This document shows positions 35,860 to 43,473 of a stretch of 64,000 nucleotides of DNA, piece by piece. Each line of letters opens with the position of its first letter. Positions within the stretch are counted from its first letter, which is position 1. Source of the stretch: Desulfobacca_B sp046538075. Lineage in GTDB: Bacteria; Desulfobacterota; Desulfobaccia; Desulfobaccales; Desulfobaccaceae. The stretch is taken from the NCBI GenBank assembly GCA_046538075.1, contig JBKHJN010000008.1:1-64000 (forward strand), written 5' to 3'. The notes under the pieces are model-generated. The model was not told where the DNA came from, searched no databases, and saw nothing but the letters and a program-made list of their open reading frames with translations. The position numbers and the translations under genes were made by a program.

Positions 35860-36344
35860 AGTTCGTCGTTGACCAGACTCTGGGCGGCCTGGCCAAGTGG
35901 CTGCGGCTCTGCGGCTTTGATGCCACCCAGAAGTTGATTAAAGTTCCGGACCCCGACAGTCTGCCCTCTCCGGAACCGAATACTTGGATTTTAACCCGGC
36001 AACTGACCCTGGCCCGCCGGAGCCCTCGAAACGATATACTTGTAGTGCAAGCTGATGATCCCGAGGCGCAGCTGGCAGAGGTCATTGCCTCGCTTAATCT
36101 GCCCCCAGAGGAATTTGATCCCCTAAACCGCTGCAGCCGGTGCAACCAACCCCTGGCCCCAGTATCCAAAACCCAAGTCAGGGGGCGAGTGCCGGAACAT
36201 ATCTATCAGCAGCATCACCAGTTTTATGAATGTCCCAGCTGCCGTCGAGTTTTTTGGTCCGGCAGTCATGTTGCCGCAATCTGTCGCCGCCTTCAGGCCC
36301 TGATCGATCAGCCGCGCAACCCGAAACCGGATACTCCCGAGTAG
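35856..36344 (+). CDS. Mut7-C RNase-domain protein
   Basis: A 162-residue protein starting MKFVVDQTLGGLAKWLRLCGFDA, the standard Mut7-C (PIN-related) opening with the conserved Asp and Lys, followed by ILTRQLTLARR and a C-terminal four-cysteine zinc ribbon (CSRC...CPSC). Predicted nuclease; substrates are not known. Coupled by ATGA overlap to the LolB-like gene. Unusual among the neighbours in being cytoplasmic. Confidence 0.85.
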   Translation: MKFVVDQTLGGLAKWLRLCGFDATQKLIKVPDPDSLPSPEPNTWILTRQLTLARRSPRNDILVVQADDPEAQLAEVIASLNLPPEEFDPLNRCSRCNQPLAPVSKTQVRGRVPEHIYQQHHQFYECPSCRRVFWSGSHVAAICRRLQALIDQPRNPKPDTPE

Positions 36345-36359
36345 TTAAAGGAAGCGACC

Positions 36360-36707
36360 ATGGAGAAACAGCAGATTATTGATACAGCCATCTGGGTCAT
36401 CCGTATTATTTGCCTCTATCTCAAAAATATTCTGGTCACCTCCTGGCGGTGTTTGCTCATCCTGTTTAGATATGCCATCCTCTGCTGGCAGCAGCAGCAG
36501 ATGCGTTGCGGCTTTCGCCGGTTGGGACAGAGAATTTTTAATTATTTGGAGGAAGGCAAGCCCCAACCTCTGGTGCAAGCCCCAATTAAAAATCAGCTTA
36601 ACCACCTTGCCAATCTCAAGGCCCAAAAACTGAGCCAACGCCAGGCGATCAGGCGATTAAGAGAAAAAATCAGGGCTACCTCTTACTCACTGCCCTCCTC
36701 CAGCTGA
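36360..36707 (+). CDS. small hypothetical protein with an N-terminal hydrophobic segment
   Basis: A 115-residue basic protein with one hydrophobic segment (about 9-45, VIRIICLYLKNILVTSWRCLLILF) and a Gln/Arg-rich cytoplasmic part ending in a serine tail. AAGGAAGCGACC before the ATG gives a usable ribosome site. It follows the Mut7-C gene by 15 bases and is probably the last gene of the rpoH-to-here series. I do not recognise it. Confidence 0.5.
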   Translation: MEKQQIIDTAIWVIRIICLYLKNILVTSWRCLLILFRYAILCWQQQQMRCGFRRLGQRIFNYLEEGKPQPLVQAPIKNQLNHLANLKAQKLSQRQAIRRLREKIRATSYSLPSSS

Positions 36708-36797
36708 GGAAGCCGCCTGAGGCTGATCTGGCGGAGCTGGCAGCCCAAGAATAAGCCTAGCGGCGGCAATGTCTGTTCCAGCCCCGATAATGCTTTC

Positions 36798-36837
36798 TAA
36801 ATAAAAACTAAAGCGGACAAGTTTTGGCTTGCCCGCC
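36798..36837 (-). terminator. rho-independent terminator, minus strand
   Basis: Read on the minus strand, GGCGGGCAAG pairs with CTTGTCCGCT (ten pairs including two G-U), loop CCAAAA, followed by TTTAGTTTTTATTT. It lies about 130 bases after the minus-strand exported TPR gene ends. Confidence 0.7.
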
Positions 36838-36968
36838 GTGACCAAGTATTGTCATTTTATAATTTCTGTCGGGTGGCCTGATCTTAGTAAGATGTAAACG
36901 GGGCGGTAATGTTTATAAGTTTTAAGCCCGGTGGATGTTCGGATTTACTGACTATTTTCCCCCGTGGA

Positions 36969-37481
36969 TTATTCGGCCTTCTTTTCCATGGGCGGAATCT
37001 TGGCTGGAATATCTTCGGGCTTAGGGCCCATCTTGGTTTCCAGTCTTAGAATGTTTTCCGCGATGATCGGGGCGATGGAGCTTTCGGTGCCCAGCTTTTT
37101 AACTGGCCGAGCCGCATAGCAAAGACCGCCAGGGAAGCAAATCTGTTGGAGTTGCTCGTAATAGTCTTCCGCATGAGTGGCGCCTTGTTTCAGGTATGAC
37201 AGGGCTTCCTGCATTTTGCCCTGCCGTTCCATAATCACCGCCAGGTTATTATTGGCAAAAGGATTGTCGACGTCGGCTTTGATCACCTTCTCGAATTGCT
37301 CTTGGGCAGCATCATATTTGCCTTCCTTCATGAAATCGTAGCCTTTAATCAACGGGGTGAAGATATCTTCTGCCATCGGCCGGGGTTGCGCCAAACTCGG
37401 CGTAGCCAAGGCCATACTCAGACACACTGCTCCCAGTACTGCCACTACTGAAAATCCCACCCATTTACGCATATGTCGCAT
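36969..37481 (-). CDS. exported small TPR protein with C-x5-C motif (paralogue B)
   Basis: A 170-residue secreted protein: signal peptide to about residue 31 (PSLA before QPRPMAED), a TPR-like unit with FEKVIKADVDNPFANNNLAVI, Cys115-x5-Cys121 (CFPGGLC) and YAARP, and a lysine/proline-rich tail. It shares QPRPMAEDI and DNP...NNLAVI with its divergent neighbour at 37994 and is more distant from the copy at 24434. AAGGAGGGAG precedes the ATG. The gene ends in a likely terminator. Function unknown; exported, so it probably acts in the periplasm. Confidence 0.75.
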   Translation of the reverse strand: MRHMRKWVGFSVVAVLGAVCLSMALATPSLAQPRPMAEDIFTPLIKGYDFMKEGKYDAAQEQFEKVIKADVDNPFANNNLAVIMERQGKMQEALSYLKQGATHAEDYYEQLQQICFPGGLCYAARPVKKLGTESSIAPIIAENILRLETKMGPKPEDIPAKIPPMEKKAE

Positions 37482-37722
37482 TTTCTCCCTCCTTATTCAG
37501 AGCTTGAGAAAAGCCGCCCCGTCCCACCGCTAAAATAATGGTTATTTTCGGCAATGTCAAGAAACAAACTGAGAACGATAATCTTATGTTACTTTTTTTT
37601 GCTTGGTGGCTTTGGGGGACTTTAGGTTACTTTATTGTTTGGGCTGCAACTGAGGCGGCCGCAGGAAAACTCTTATTGCTCAGGGCATAAATTAAATGAA
37701 TTGGGGCTAGAAAAAACAAGCT

Positions 37723-37790
37723 CTGGGGAGCGGGGGCTTAGGGTCAAAGACCCCTACCCACTCCCCCAACCCTTTAAGGGGGGTTAGGAG
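37723..37790. repeat. palindromic GC-rich intergenic repeat, copy 3 (inverted)
   Basis: The block CTTAGGGTCAAAGACCCCTA forms a short hairpin (AGGGTC/GACCCCT) flanked by GGGGGC and ACTCCCCC arms; its reverse complement parallels 30583-30640. Confidence 0.55.
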
Positions 37791-37795
37791 GGAAG

Positions 37796-37863
37796 CTTGA
37801 GGGAAGCGCGGGGCCCCCCCCCGGCGGTCCCCTGGCCCTCCCCTCAAATTAACCTTTTAAATG
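37796..37863. repeat. GC-rich intergenic repeat, copy of 1-63
   Basis: CTTGAGGG, then a GC-rich run with CCGGCGGTCCCC, then CCTCCCCTCAAAT and AACCTTTTAAATG: the same layout as 1-63. It directly abuts copy 3, so the two repeat types may be one composite element. Confidence 0.6.
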
Positions 37864-37993
37864 CTAAAATTAATAAGTGCGAGTGCTTAATCTTGACTAC
37901 ACTTTTAGCGGCATATTGACAAGTAGGGGTTGAATCACTTATGGTTAAAGTCTAATAGCGGTTTTAACAGATGGACAGTTGAAAGGATGAAAC

Positions 37994-38461
37994 ATGCCAC
38001 TGAGATCAAAAGCACGATTTTGGCTATTGACGCTGCTGGGGATGACTGGCCTGACCTTGATAATAGTTTGCCTGGCGCTGGCCCAACCCCGGCCAATGGC
38101 AGAGGATATTCTCACTCCTTTGTCTCTGGGTTACGATGAGATGAAAGCCGGCAACACCGAGGCGGCCCAGTATCAATTTGAGAAAGTATTAAAGGGTGAT
38201 CCGGACAACCCTTATGCCCTCAACAATCTGGCGGTGATTCTGGAACGGCAAGGAAAGTTCAAGGAAGCCATGGCCTATTTGCTGCAGGCCGAAACCCATG
38301 CCAAGGACTATCTGCAAAAGCCCGATGAGATCTGTGACATCGGTGGCATCTGCATGGCCATAAAGCCCTCCCGGCTGGCAAGCGGAGAGAGCAGCATCGC
38401 CCCTCTGGTGCATGGCAATATCAATCTGCTGAAGATCAAAATCGGCAAGCAGAAATACTAA
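37994..38461 (+). CDS. exported small TPR protein with C-x5-C motif (paralogue C)
   Basis: A 155-residue secreted protein. Signal peptide to about residue 30 (LALA before QPRPMAED), TPR-like unit with FEKVLKGDPDNPYALNNLAVI, Cys114-x5-Cys120 (CDIGGIC) then MAIKP, and ESSIAPLVHGNINLL, which parallels ESSIAPIIAENILRL in paralogue B. AAAGGA before the ATG. It is divergent from paralogue B across 512 bases and ends four bases before the convergent mogA. The B-C pair most likely arose by local duplication and inversion. Confidence 0.75.
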   Translation: MPLRSKARFWLLTLLGMTGLTLIIVCLALAQPRPMAEDILTPLSLGYDEMKAGNTEAAQYQFEKVLKGDPDNPYALNNLAVILERQGKFKEAMAYLLQAETHAKDYLQKPDEICDIGGICMAIKPSRLASGESSIAPLVHGNINLLKIKIGKQKY

Positions 38462-38464
38462 ATT

Positions 38465-38956
38465 TCAGGGCCTGCCGCATTCGGCTGGACTGCCTTGAAT
38501 CTTTTCCAAGGCATGCGGCAGGGCCGGCAACACTACGGCCAGATTTTCCCGCACGGCGCGGGGGCTGCCGGGCAGATTGATGATCAGGGTCTGGGCGCGA
38601 ATCCCGGCCCGGGCCCGGGAGAGCATGGCATGGGGGGTAGAGGCCAGGCTGGCGGCCCGCATGGCTTCGGCCAGGCCCGGCACCGACCGCTCGACCACTG
38701 CCTGAGTGGCTTCCGGGGTCACATCCCGGGGGCTCACCCCAGTCCCGCCGCTGGTCAGAATCAGATCCAGATGGTGCTGATCGCTCCATTGCACCAGCCG
38801 GGCGATAATAGCCTCCAATTCATCAGGCACCACGGCGTAGGCTTCTATGCGATAAAGGGAATCCGCGAGCAGGTGTTTAATTTCTTCGGCGCTTAGATCC
38901 GGCCGGTCACCTTGGGCGCCTTTATCGCTAATGGTCAGAATTCCGACCCGAAACAT
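38465..38956 (-). CDS. mogA: molybdopterin adenylyltransferase MogA
   Basis: Adenylates molybdopterin before metal insertion. The 163-residue protein has the MogA/MoaB motifs TSGGTGVSPRDVTPEAT and INLPGSPRAVRENL with VVPDELEAI. It overlaps the upstream MOSC gene by 29 bases. The pair with tupABC in the same window points to active Mo/W-cofactor use. MoaB is a possible alternative name; the two families share motifs. Confidence 0.88.
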   Translation of the reverse strand: MFRVGILTISDKGAQGDRPDLSAEEIKHLLADSLYRIEAYAVVPDELEAIIARLVQWSDQHHLDLILTSGGTGVSPRDVTPEATQAVVERSVPGLAEAMRAASLASTPHAMLSRARAGIRAQTLIINLPGSPRAVRENLAVVLPALPHALEKIQGSPAECGRP

Positions 38957-39407
38957 GCAGCACCTCGATGGGATCGCCGGGATGCACTTTACCCCCGACT
39001 ATTACTCGGGCAAAGATCCCCTCGGATGGAAGCAGGGATTCTCCGACCAGTTTCCGGATAGGAGAATCCGGGTGGTCTTCTTTGCCGATCTGGGTAACCT
39101 CCAGTTCGACCTGAGAGCCGATCCGCAGGCGGGTGCCCGGCGCCAGGCGGGTGAGCTCCAGACCCGCGGTAGTAAGATTTTCGGCAAAATCCCCGGGGCC
39201 GACCTTCAGGCCTTGCTGTCGCAGCCGGTCGATGCTCTCCAGACCCAGGAGGCTGACCTGGCGGGGCCAGTCACCGGCATGGGCATCTCCTTCCAGGCCA
39301 TAGCCGGCAATCAGGCGGGCCTGAGGGAGATTCTCTTTCTTGGCTGCTCTGACGCGGCTGCGGGAAACCGCCACAATTTTTGGTGTATCCTTAGTCATCT
39401 CTCGCAT
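38928..39407 (-). CDS. MOSC-domain protein
   Basis: A 159-residue protein with the MOSC-type layout: GLEGDAHAGDWPRQVSLLG, ENLTTAGLEL, GTRLRIGSQVELEVTQIGKEDH and a late GIFARVIVGGKVHPGDPIEVL. MOSC proteins handle the molybdenum cofactor or transfer sulfur; small stand-alone ones are often called molybdenum cofactor sulfurase-like. The usual conserved cysteine of the C-terminal MOSC fold is not in the sequence, so sulfur-carrier activity is doubtful. It starts 14 bases after the EF-G-like gene and is coupled to mogA. Confidence 0.85.
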   Translation of the reverse strand: MREMTKDTPKIVAVSRSRVRAAKKENLPQARLIAGYGLEGDAHAGDWPRQVSLLGLESIDRLRQQGLKVGPGDFAENLTTAGLELTRLAPGTRLRIGSQVELEVTQIGKEDHPDSPIRKLVGESLLPSEGIFARVIVGGKVHPGDPIEVLHVSGRNSDH

Positions 39408-39421
39408 TAATTAAGGCAGCA

Positions 39422-41500
39422 TTATTCCGCTTCGGCTTTGGCCGCGGCGATCACCTTTTCAGCCAGGGGTTGGGGCAACTCCTCATAGTGGGAAAATTCC
39501 ATTTCAAAGGTCCCCCGCCCGCCGGTTTTGGAAGTGAGATCAGGCGCGTAGAACTGCACCTCAGCCATCGGCACCTGAGCCTTGATGATCTGCAGGTTCC
39601 CCTCGCTGTCCATGCCCAGTACCCGTCCCCGGCGGGCATTGAGGTCCCCCAGAATGTCACCCAGGTATTCCTCAGGGACGGTAATGGTTATCTTCATGAC
39701 CGGTTCCAGGAGTATGGGATGGGCGACCTCCACCCCTTTTTTAAAACCGATGGAGCCCGCGATCTTGAAGGCCATATCTGAGGAGTCCACTTCATGGAAT
39801 GAACCGTCATAGAGCGTAACCCGAAGGTCCACTACCGGATAGCCGGCCAGCACCCCTTCCGCCATGGCTTCGACAATGCCTTTTTCCACCGCGGGAATAT
39901 ATTGTTTGGGGATAACCCCGCCGACGATTTTATCCACAAATTCAAAGCCGCCGCCCCGAGGCAAGGGTTCCAGTTCCAGCCAGGTATCGCCGTATTGTCC
40001 CCGGCCTCCGGATTGTCTTTTGTATTTGCCCTGAACCTTGGTAGTCCCCTTGATAGTCTCCCGATAGGGGACTTTGGGAGTTTTGAGATTAACCTCTACT
40101 CCGAATTTGCGTTTCAATTTTTCCACGGTGGCTTCGATATGGACCTGGCCCATCCCCGATAACAGCATCTCTTTGGTCTCAGGATTGCGGGTGACTTTAA
40201 GGGAAGGGTCTTCTTCTAACAGCCGGGCCAGGGAGGAGAAAACTTTTTCTTCATCTCCCCGGCTCCGGGGTTCCACTGCAAAGGTGATCACTGGTTTGGG
40301 TGATTGCAAAACCGGAAGGATAATGGGCTGGCTGTCCTCACAGAGGGTATCGCCGGTAACCGTCTCTTTGAGTTTGGCCACGGCCGCAATACTGCCTGGC
40401 CCGGCGCCTGCCACCGGCTTCTGGCCTTTCCCTTCCAATTGAAAAAGGTGGCCCAGACGTTCGCTGATTTCCTTATTGGCATTCCAAACCGTAGAATCAG
40501 GCCTCATGGTCCCGGAGTAAATCCGAAAGATCGACAACCGGCCGGCATAAGGATCAGCCACGGTTTTAAAAACATAGGCCCCCAGGGGCCCCTCGGCATC
40601 TGGTTCCAGGCTGACTGCGGCGTTGGTTTTGGGATTATGTCCGGACACCGCTCCCCGTTCGGCCGGAGAAGGGAGGAATAAATTAACCGCATCCATTAAC
40701 AGGCGGGTCCCCTGGTTCTTGAGGGCGACCCCAAAAAGCACCGGTACAATATTGCCGGCCAGGATGCCGGCCCTCAGGCCCTGAAAGATCTCCTCCGGGC
40801 TGAGCTGCTCTTCTTCCAGGAACTTTTCGATCAGGGCGTCTTCGCCTTCGGCGGCGAAGTTGAGCAAGTCCAGGCGCAGGCTCTCGACTTCGTCGGCCAT
40901 CTCTGGCGGAATCTCGCCTTCATCCAGCTTGCCGCTGTCATCGCTTTTAAAGATCAAGGCTTTGGATCCGATCAGGTCCACTACCCCTTTGAAATCGGCC
41001 TCCTGACCAATAGGGAGTTGAATCGGCACCGGTTGGGCCTGCAAAATTTCCTTGATATCTGCCAGCACCCGGCGGTAATCAGCCAGTTCCCGGTCCATCT
41101 TGTTGATAAAGATTAATCGGGGCAGATGATGGTGATTGGCAAAATTCCAGACTTTTTCCGTACCTACCTTGACCCCGTCAACGGCATCAATAACAACCAA
41201 GGCTCCATCTACGACTTGGAGGACCGTCCGGGTTTCGGACAAAAAGTTATCATCTCCAGGGGTATCAATCAGAAAGACAGAATGTTTTTTCCAATCGTAA
41301 TGGTGAGCAGCAGAAGAAATAGAAATCTGACGTTTAATCTCCTCAGGCTCGTAATCCAGGATGGAACTGCCATCATCTACTTTCCCCAGCCGGGTGGTGG
41401 CCCCAGCCACAAACAACAAGGCCTCCGCCAATGAGGTTTTGCCTGATCCACTGTGGCCAATCAAGGCTAAGTTACGGAAATCTTCTAATTTGCCTGCCAT
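39422..41500 (-). CDS. elongation factor G-like GTPase (EF-G2 type)
   Basis: A 692-residue translational GTPase, a paralogue of EF-G. P-loop GHSGSGKTS at 15-23 and switch DTPGDDNF, with NKMD for guanine recognition. The effector region reads RQISISSAA where canonical EF-G has RGITITSA, and the histidine of AHID at the P-loop is replaced, marking this as the EF-G-like group that complements or specialises relative to the canonical factor. Domains III-V are intact (GMGQVHIEATVEKLKRKFGVEV, GDILGDLNARRGRVLGMDSEG). First gene of the mogA operon. The canonical-type EF-G is at 61352. Role is uncertain; some relatives do not support translocation. Confidence 0.88.
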   Translation of the reverse strand: MAGKLEDFRNLALIGHSGSGKTSLAEALLFVAGATTRLGKVDDGSSILDYEPEEIKRQISISSAAHHYDWKKHSVFLIDTPGDDNFLSETRTVLQVVDGALVVIDAVDGVKVGTEKVWNFANHHHLPRLIFINKMDRELADYRRVLADIKEILQAQPVPIQLPIGQEADFKGVVDLIGSKALIFKSDDSGKLDEGEIPPEMADEVESLRLDLLNFAAEGEDALIEKFLEEEQLSPEEIFQGLRAGILAGNIVPVLFGVALKNQGTRLLMDAVNLFLPSPAERGAVSGHNPKTNAAVSLEPDAEGPLGAYVFKTVADPYAGRLSIFRIYSGTMRPDSTVWNANKEISERLGHLFQLEGKGQKPVAGAGPGSIAAVAKLKETVTGDTLCEDSQPIILPVLQSPKPVITFAVEPRSRGDEEKVFSSLARLLEEDPSLKVTRNPETKEMLLSGMGQVHIEATVEKLKRKFGVEVNLKTPKVPYRETIKGTTKVQGKYKRQSGGRGQYGDTWLELEPLPRGGGFEFVDKIVGGVIPKQYIPAVEKGIVEAMAEGVLAGYPVVDLRVTLYDGSFHEVDSSDMAFKIAGSIGFKKGVEVAHPILLEPVMKITITVPEEYLGDILGDLNARRGRVLGMDSEGNLQIIKAQVPMAEVQFYAPDLTSKTGGRGTFEMEFSHYEELPQPLAEKVIAAAKAEAE

Positions 41501-41855
41501 GCAAATCTCCCTTCCCTCTTTTCTTCCTCCCTAAAAGCTGATGATTCCATGCTAGTTTAGAGATTGAATTTACTTTCTATCAGATTAATTCTGATCTTTC
41601 AATATCCATTGCTAAGGGAAATCCTGCCTGTCTGCCAGGGTATTCTATCTACCCAGGACTTAATTTTTTAAAACCAGCCTAATTGTTTAGGGGTTAGCCA
41701 TATGGGCTCTGGTATGATTTATGCATATTTAAAGTAACAGCACTATCCCCTTTGATCTATCCCAGACCACAAGTGTTTTTAATTTTCTTAACATCGATCA
41801 ATATATCATGTAAACTTTTATGGACGGGGACTGATGAGCTCGGGGGATAATTGGT
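41501..41855. other. intergenic region upstream of the ExeA-like gene
   Basis: 355 bases of AT-rich sequence with no accepted ORF. It should hold divergent promoters for the EF-G-like gene and the ExeA-like gene; only the one at 41788-41816 gave a reasonable match. Confidence 0.4.
41788..41816 (+). promoter_or_regulatory. putative promoter of the ExeA-like gene
   Basis: TTAACA at 41788-41793, an exact 17-base spacer, TAAACT at 41811-41816, 40 bases ahead of the start. Confidence 0.4.
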
Positions 41856-43469
41856 ATGTATAAAGAATATTTTGGCTTCTCTGAATCACCTTTTGAAAAT
41901 AATTTAGATCAGCGTTTCCTGTTTCTCACTCCGGACCACAAGGAAATATTGGCTGGCTTGCAATATTTTGTAAAGTATAGAAAAGGGCTGGCCATAGTCT
42001 GCGGCGATGTGGGCACGGGGAAGACCATGCTCCTCACCAGCTTCCTGAACCGGCTGCCAGAATCGGTCCGGGCCATTGTGATTCCCAACCCGCTGGCCAA
42101 TTATCTTGATCTTCTTCATTTTATTGCCAAAGAAATAGGGATCACTGAAAAACCGGAAAATATTCTGGAACTGGTGGGACAGATAAAAGACAGGTTGATT
42201 GCGGCTCGCACCCAAGGCAGGGATTACATTCTGGTCGTGGATGAAGCCCATCTGTTACCTGATGATAGTCTGGAACAGGTTCGCCTATTGTCGAACATTG
42301 AAGTCCCCGAAAGTAAACTCTTACAAATCCTGTTGATCGGGCAGCATGAACTGAGCTATAAACTAAGCCGTCCGGAACTGCGCCAGCTCAGGCAGCGCAT
42401 CAATGTCAACCGGTTTTTATCCCCTTTAAGCCCAACCGAGACGACGGCCTATGTATATCACCGCCTACAGGTAGTGGGGTCAAGTTCACCTGCCATTTTT
42501 GAACCCCATTGTTGGAAATTACTCTACCAATTGACCGAGGGAGTTCCCCGGCGCATCAACCAGCTTTGTGACAATGCCCTGTTGAGTTGTATGACCGAGG
42601 GCTTGAAAAGGGTCAATCCCCAGATCTTGAAAAAATCCCATCGGGCCCTGCTAACTGATGTGCTTTTTACCCCCCACCCTGGTCACAAGTATTTCAAAGT
42701 TTGGAAAAACCCCAGGTTATTGGTTCCTCTGGCCGGTGGTTTGGCTTTCCTAATTATGGGGCTGACCCTAAGCCATACCAGTTGGTATGAGCATTACCGC
42801 CTCGGAAATACCAGTGGATCAGCCCTGTCAAGTATATCACTTCCCCTTCCGGCGCAGCCTGAAGCCCGGGAAAATCAAAGGCAAGCCTTGAGCCAGTCCG
42901 ATAGAAAGGCTAGACCGCCGGCCAGTAGTGCACCGAGCCCAAAATCGGTTCGCAAACTTGCCGTCTTGTCCCCAGAGGACCAGAAAAAATCGGCGGCTCC
43001 GGATTCAAAGGGCGAGGCCCAGGTCGTCTTGTCTAATTCCAGATCATCTACCAAACGGCTTCACAAAGTGGTAGAAGTCAAACCCAATGATACGCTTTTA
43101 AAGATAGCTTCAACCTATTTCCCGGGAAATGTAGATTTGGGTCTGGAGGCCATCCTGCTGGCCAACCCGGAGACCATCAATGAAGACTTGATCTATACGG
43201 GCCAACGGTTGGATATCCCCTCAGTAAATCCGGCGGAACAAACGATCGTCTTAAAAGAGAATCTGTTTTATGCCGCTCATGGCCGTTATCTTTCGATTGC
43301 CGGTTTGCAAGAAACTCTCTCTCGGCTTGGTCAGCAAGGGGTGCGGTACCTGGTGGTCAATACCAAAAATAATCGCGGCGGCGTGACCCATCGAGTCCTT
43401 ATCGGGGGGTACGAAAACCGCGAAGATCTAAATAACGCCCTTGAGCGCATCAAAGCCAACTCCGGATAA
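41856..43469 (+). CDS. ExeA-like AAA ATPase with transmembrane helix, LysM and SPOR-like domains
   Basis: A 537-residue protein. Residues about 1-260 are an AAA domain of the ExeA/GspA type: MYKEYFGFSESPF, Walker A GDVGTGKT (50-57), Walker B ILVVDEAHLLPDD, and RRINQLCDNALL. A transmembrane helix follows (about 284-304), then a Pro/Ser-rich linker and a LysM domain (about 405-455; VVEVKPNDTLLKIASTYFPG) that should bind peptidoglycan, and a C-terminal region with SPOR-like LSRLGQQGVRYLVVNTK. In ExeA the outer domain is a peptidoglycan-binding module; here it is LysM. Likely role: cytoplasmic ATP use coupled to envelope or wall remodelling for an export machine. The next gene starts five bases later. 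Confidence 0.8.
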   Translation: MYKEYFGFSESPFENNLDQRFLFLTPDHKEILAGLQYFVKYRKGLAIVCGDVGTGKTMLLTSFLNRLPESVRAIVIPNPLANYLDLLHFIAKEIGITEKPENILELVGQIKDRLIAARTQGRDYILVVDEAHLLPDDSLEQVRLLSNIEVPESKLLQILLIGQHELSYKLSRPELRQLRQRINVNRFLSPLSPTETTAYVYHRLQVVGSSSPAIFEPHCWKLLYQLTEGVPRRINQLCDNALLSCMTEGLKRVNPQILKKSHRALLTDVLFTPHPGHKYFKVWKNPRLLVPLAGGLAFLIMGLTLSHTSWYEHYRLGNTSGSALSSISLPLPAQPEARENQRQALSQSDRKARPPASSAPSPKSVRKLAVLSPEDQKKSAAPDSKGEAQVVLSNSRSSTKRLHKVVEVKPNDTLLKIASTYFPGNVDLGLEAILLANPETINEDLIYTGQRLDIPSVNPAEQTIVLKENLFYAAHGRYLSIAGLQETLSRLGQQGVRYLVVNTKNNRGGVTHRVLIGGYENREDLNNALERIKANSG

Positions 43470-43473
43470 TGAG

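Larger units (their letters stand above)
37482..37993. other. intergenic region between divergent TPR paralogues
   Basis: 512 bases without a supported gene. It contains the palindromic repeats at 37723-37863 and AT-rich flanks that should hold the two divergent promoters. A 69-codon frame inside overlaps the downstream gene and was not accepted. Confidence 0.5.

Noticed and set aside
37930..38139. 69-codon plus-strand frame ahead of exported TPR paralogue C
   Set aside because: Overlaps the real gene in another frame with no domain; the start at 37994 has a better ribosome site.
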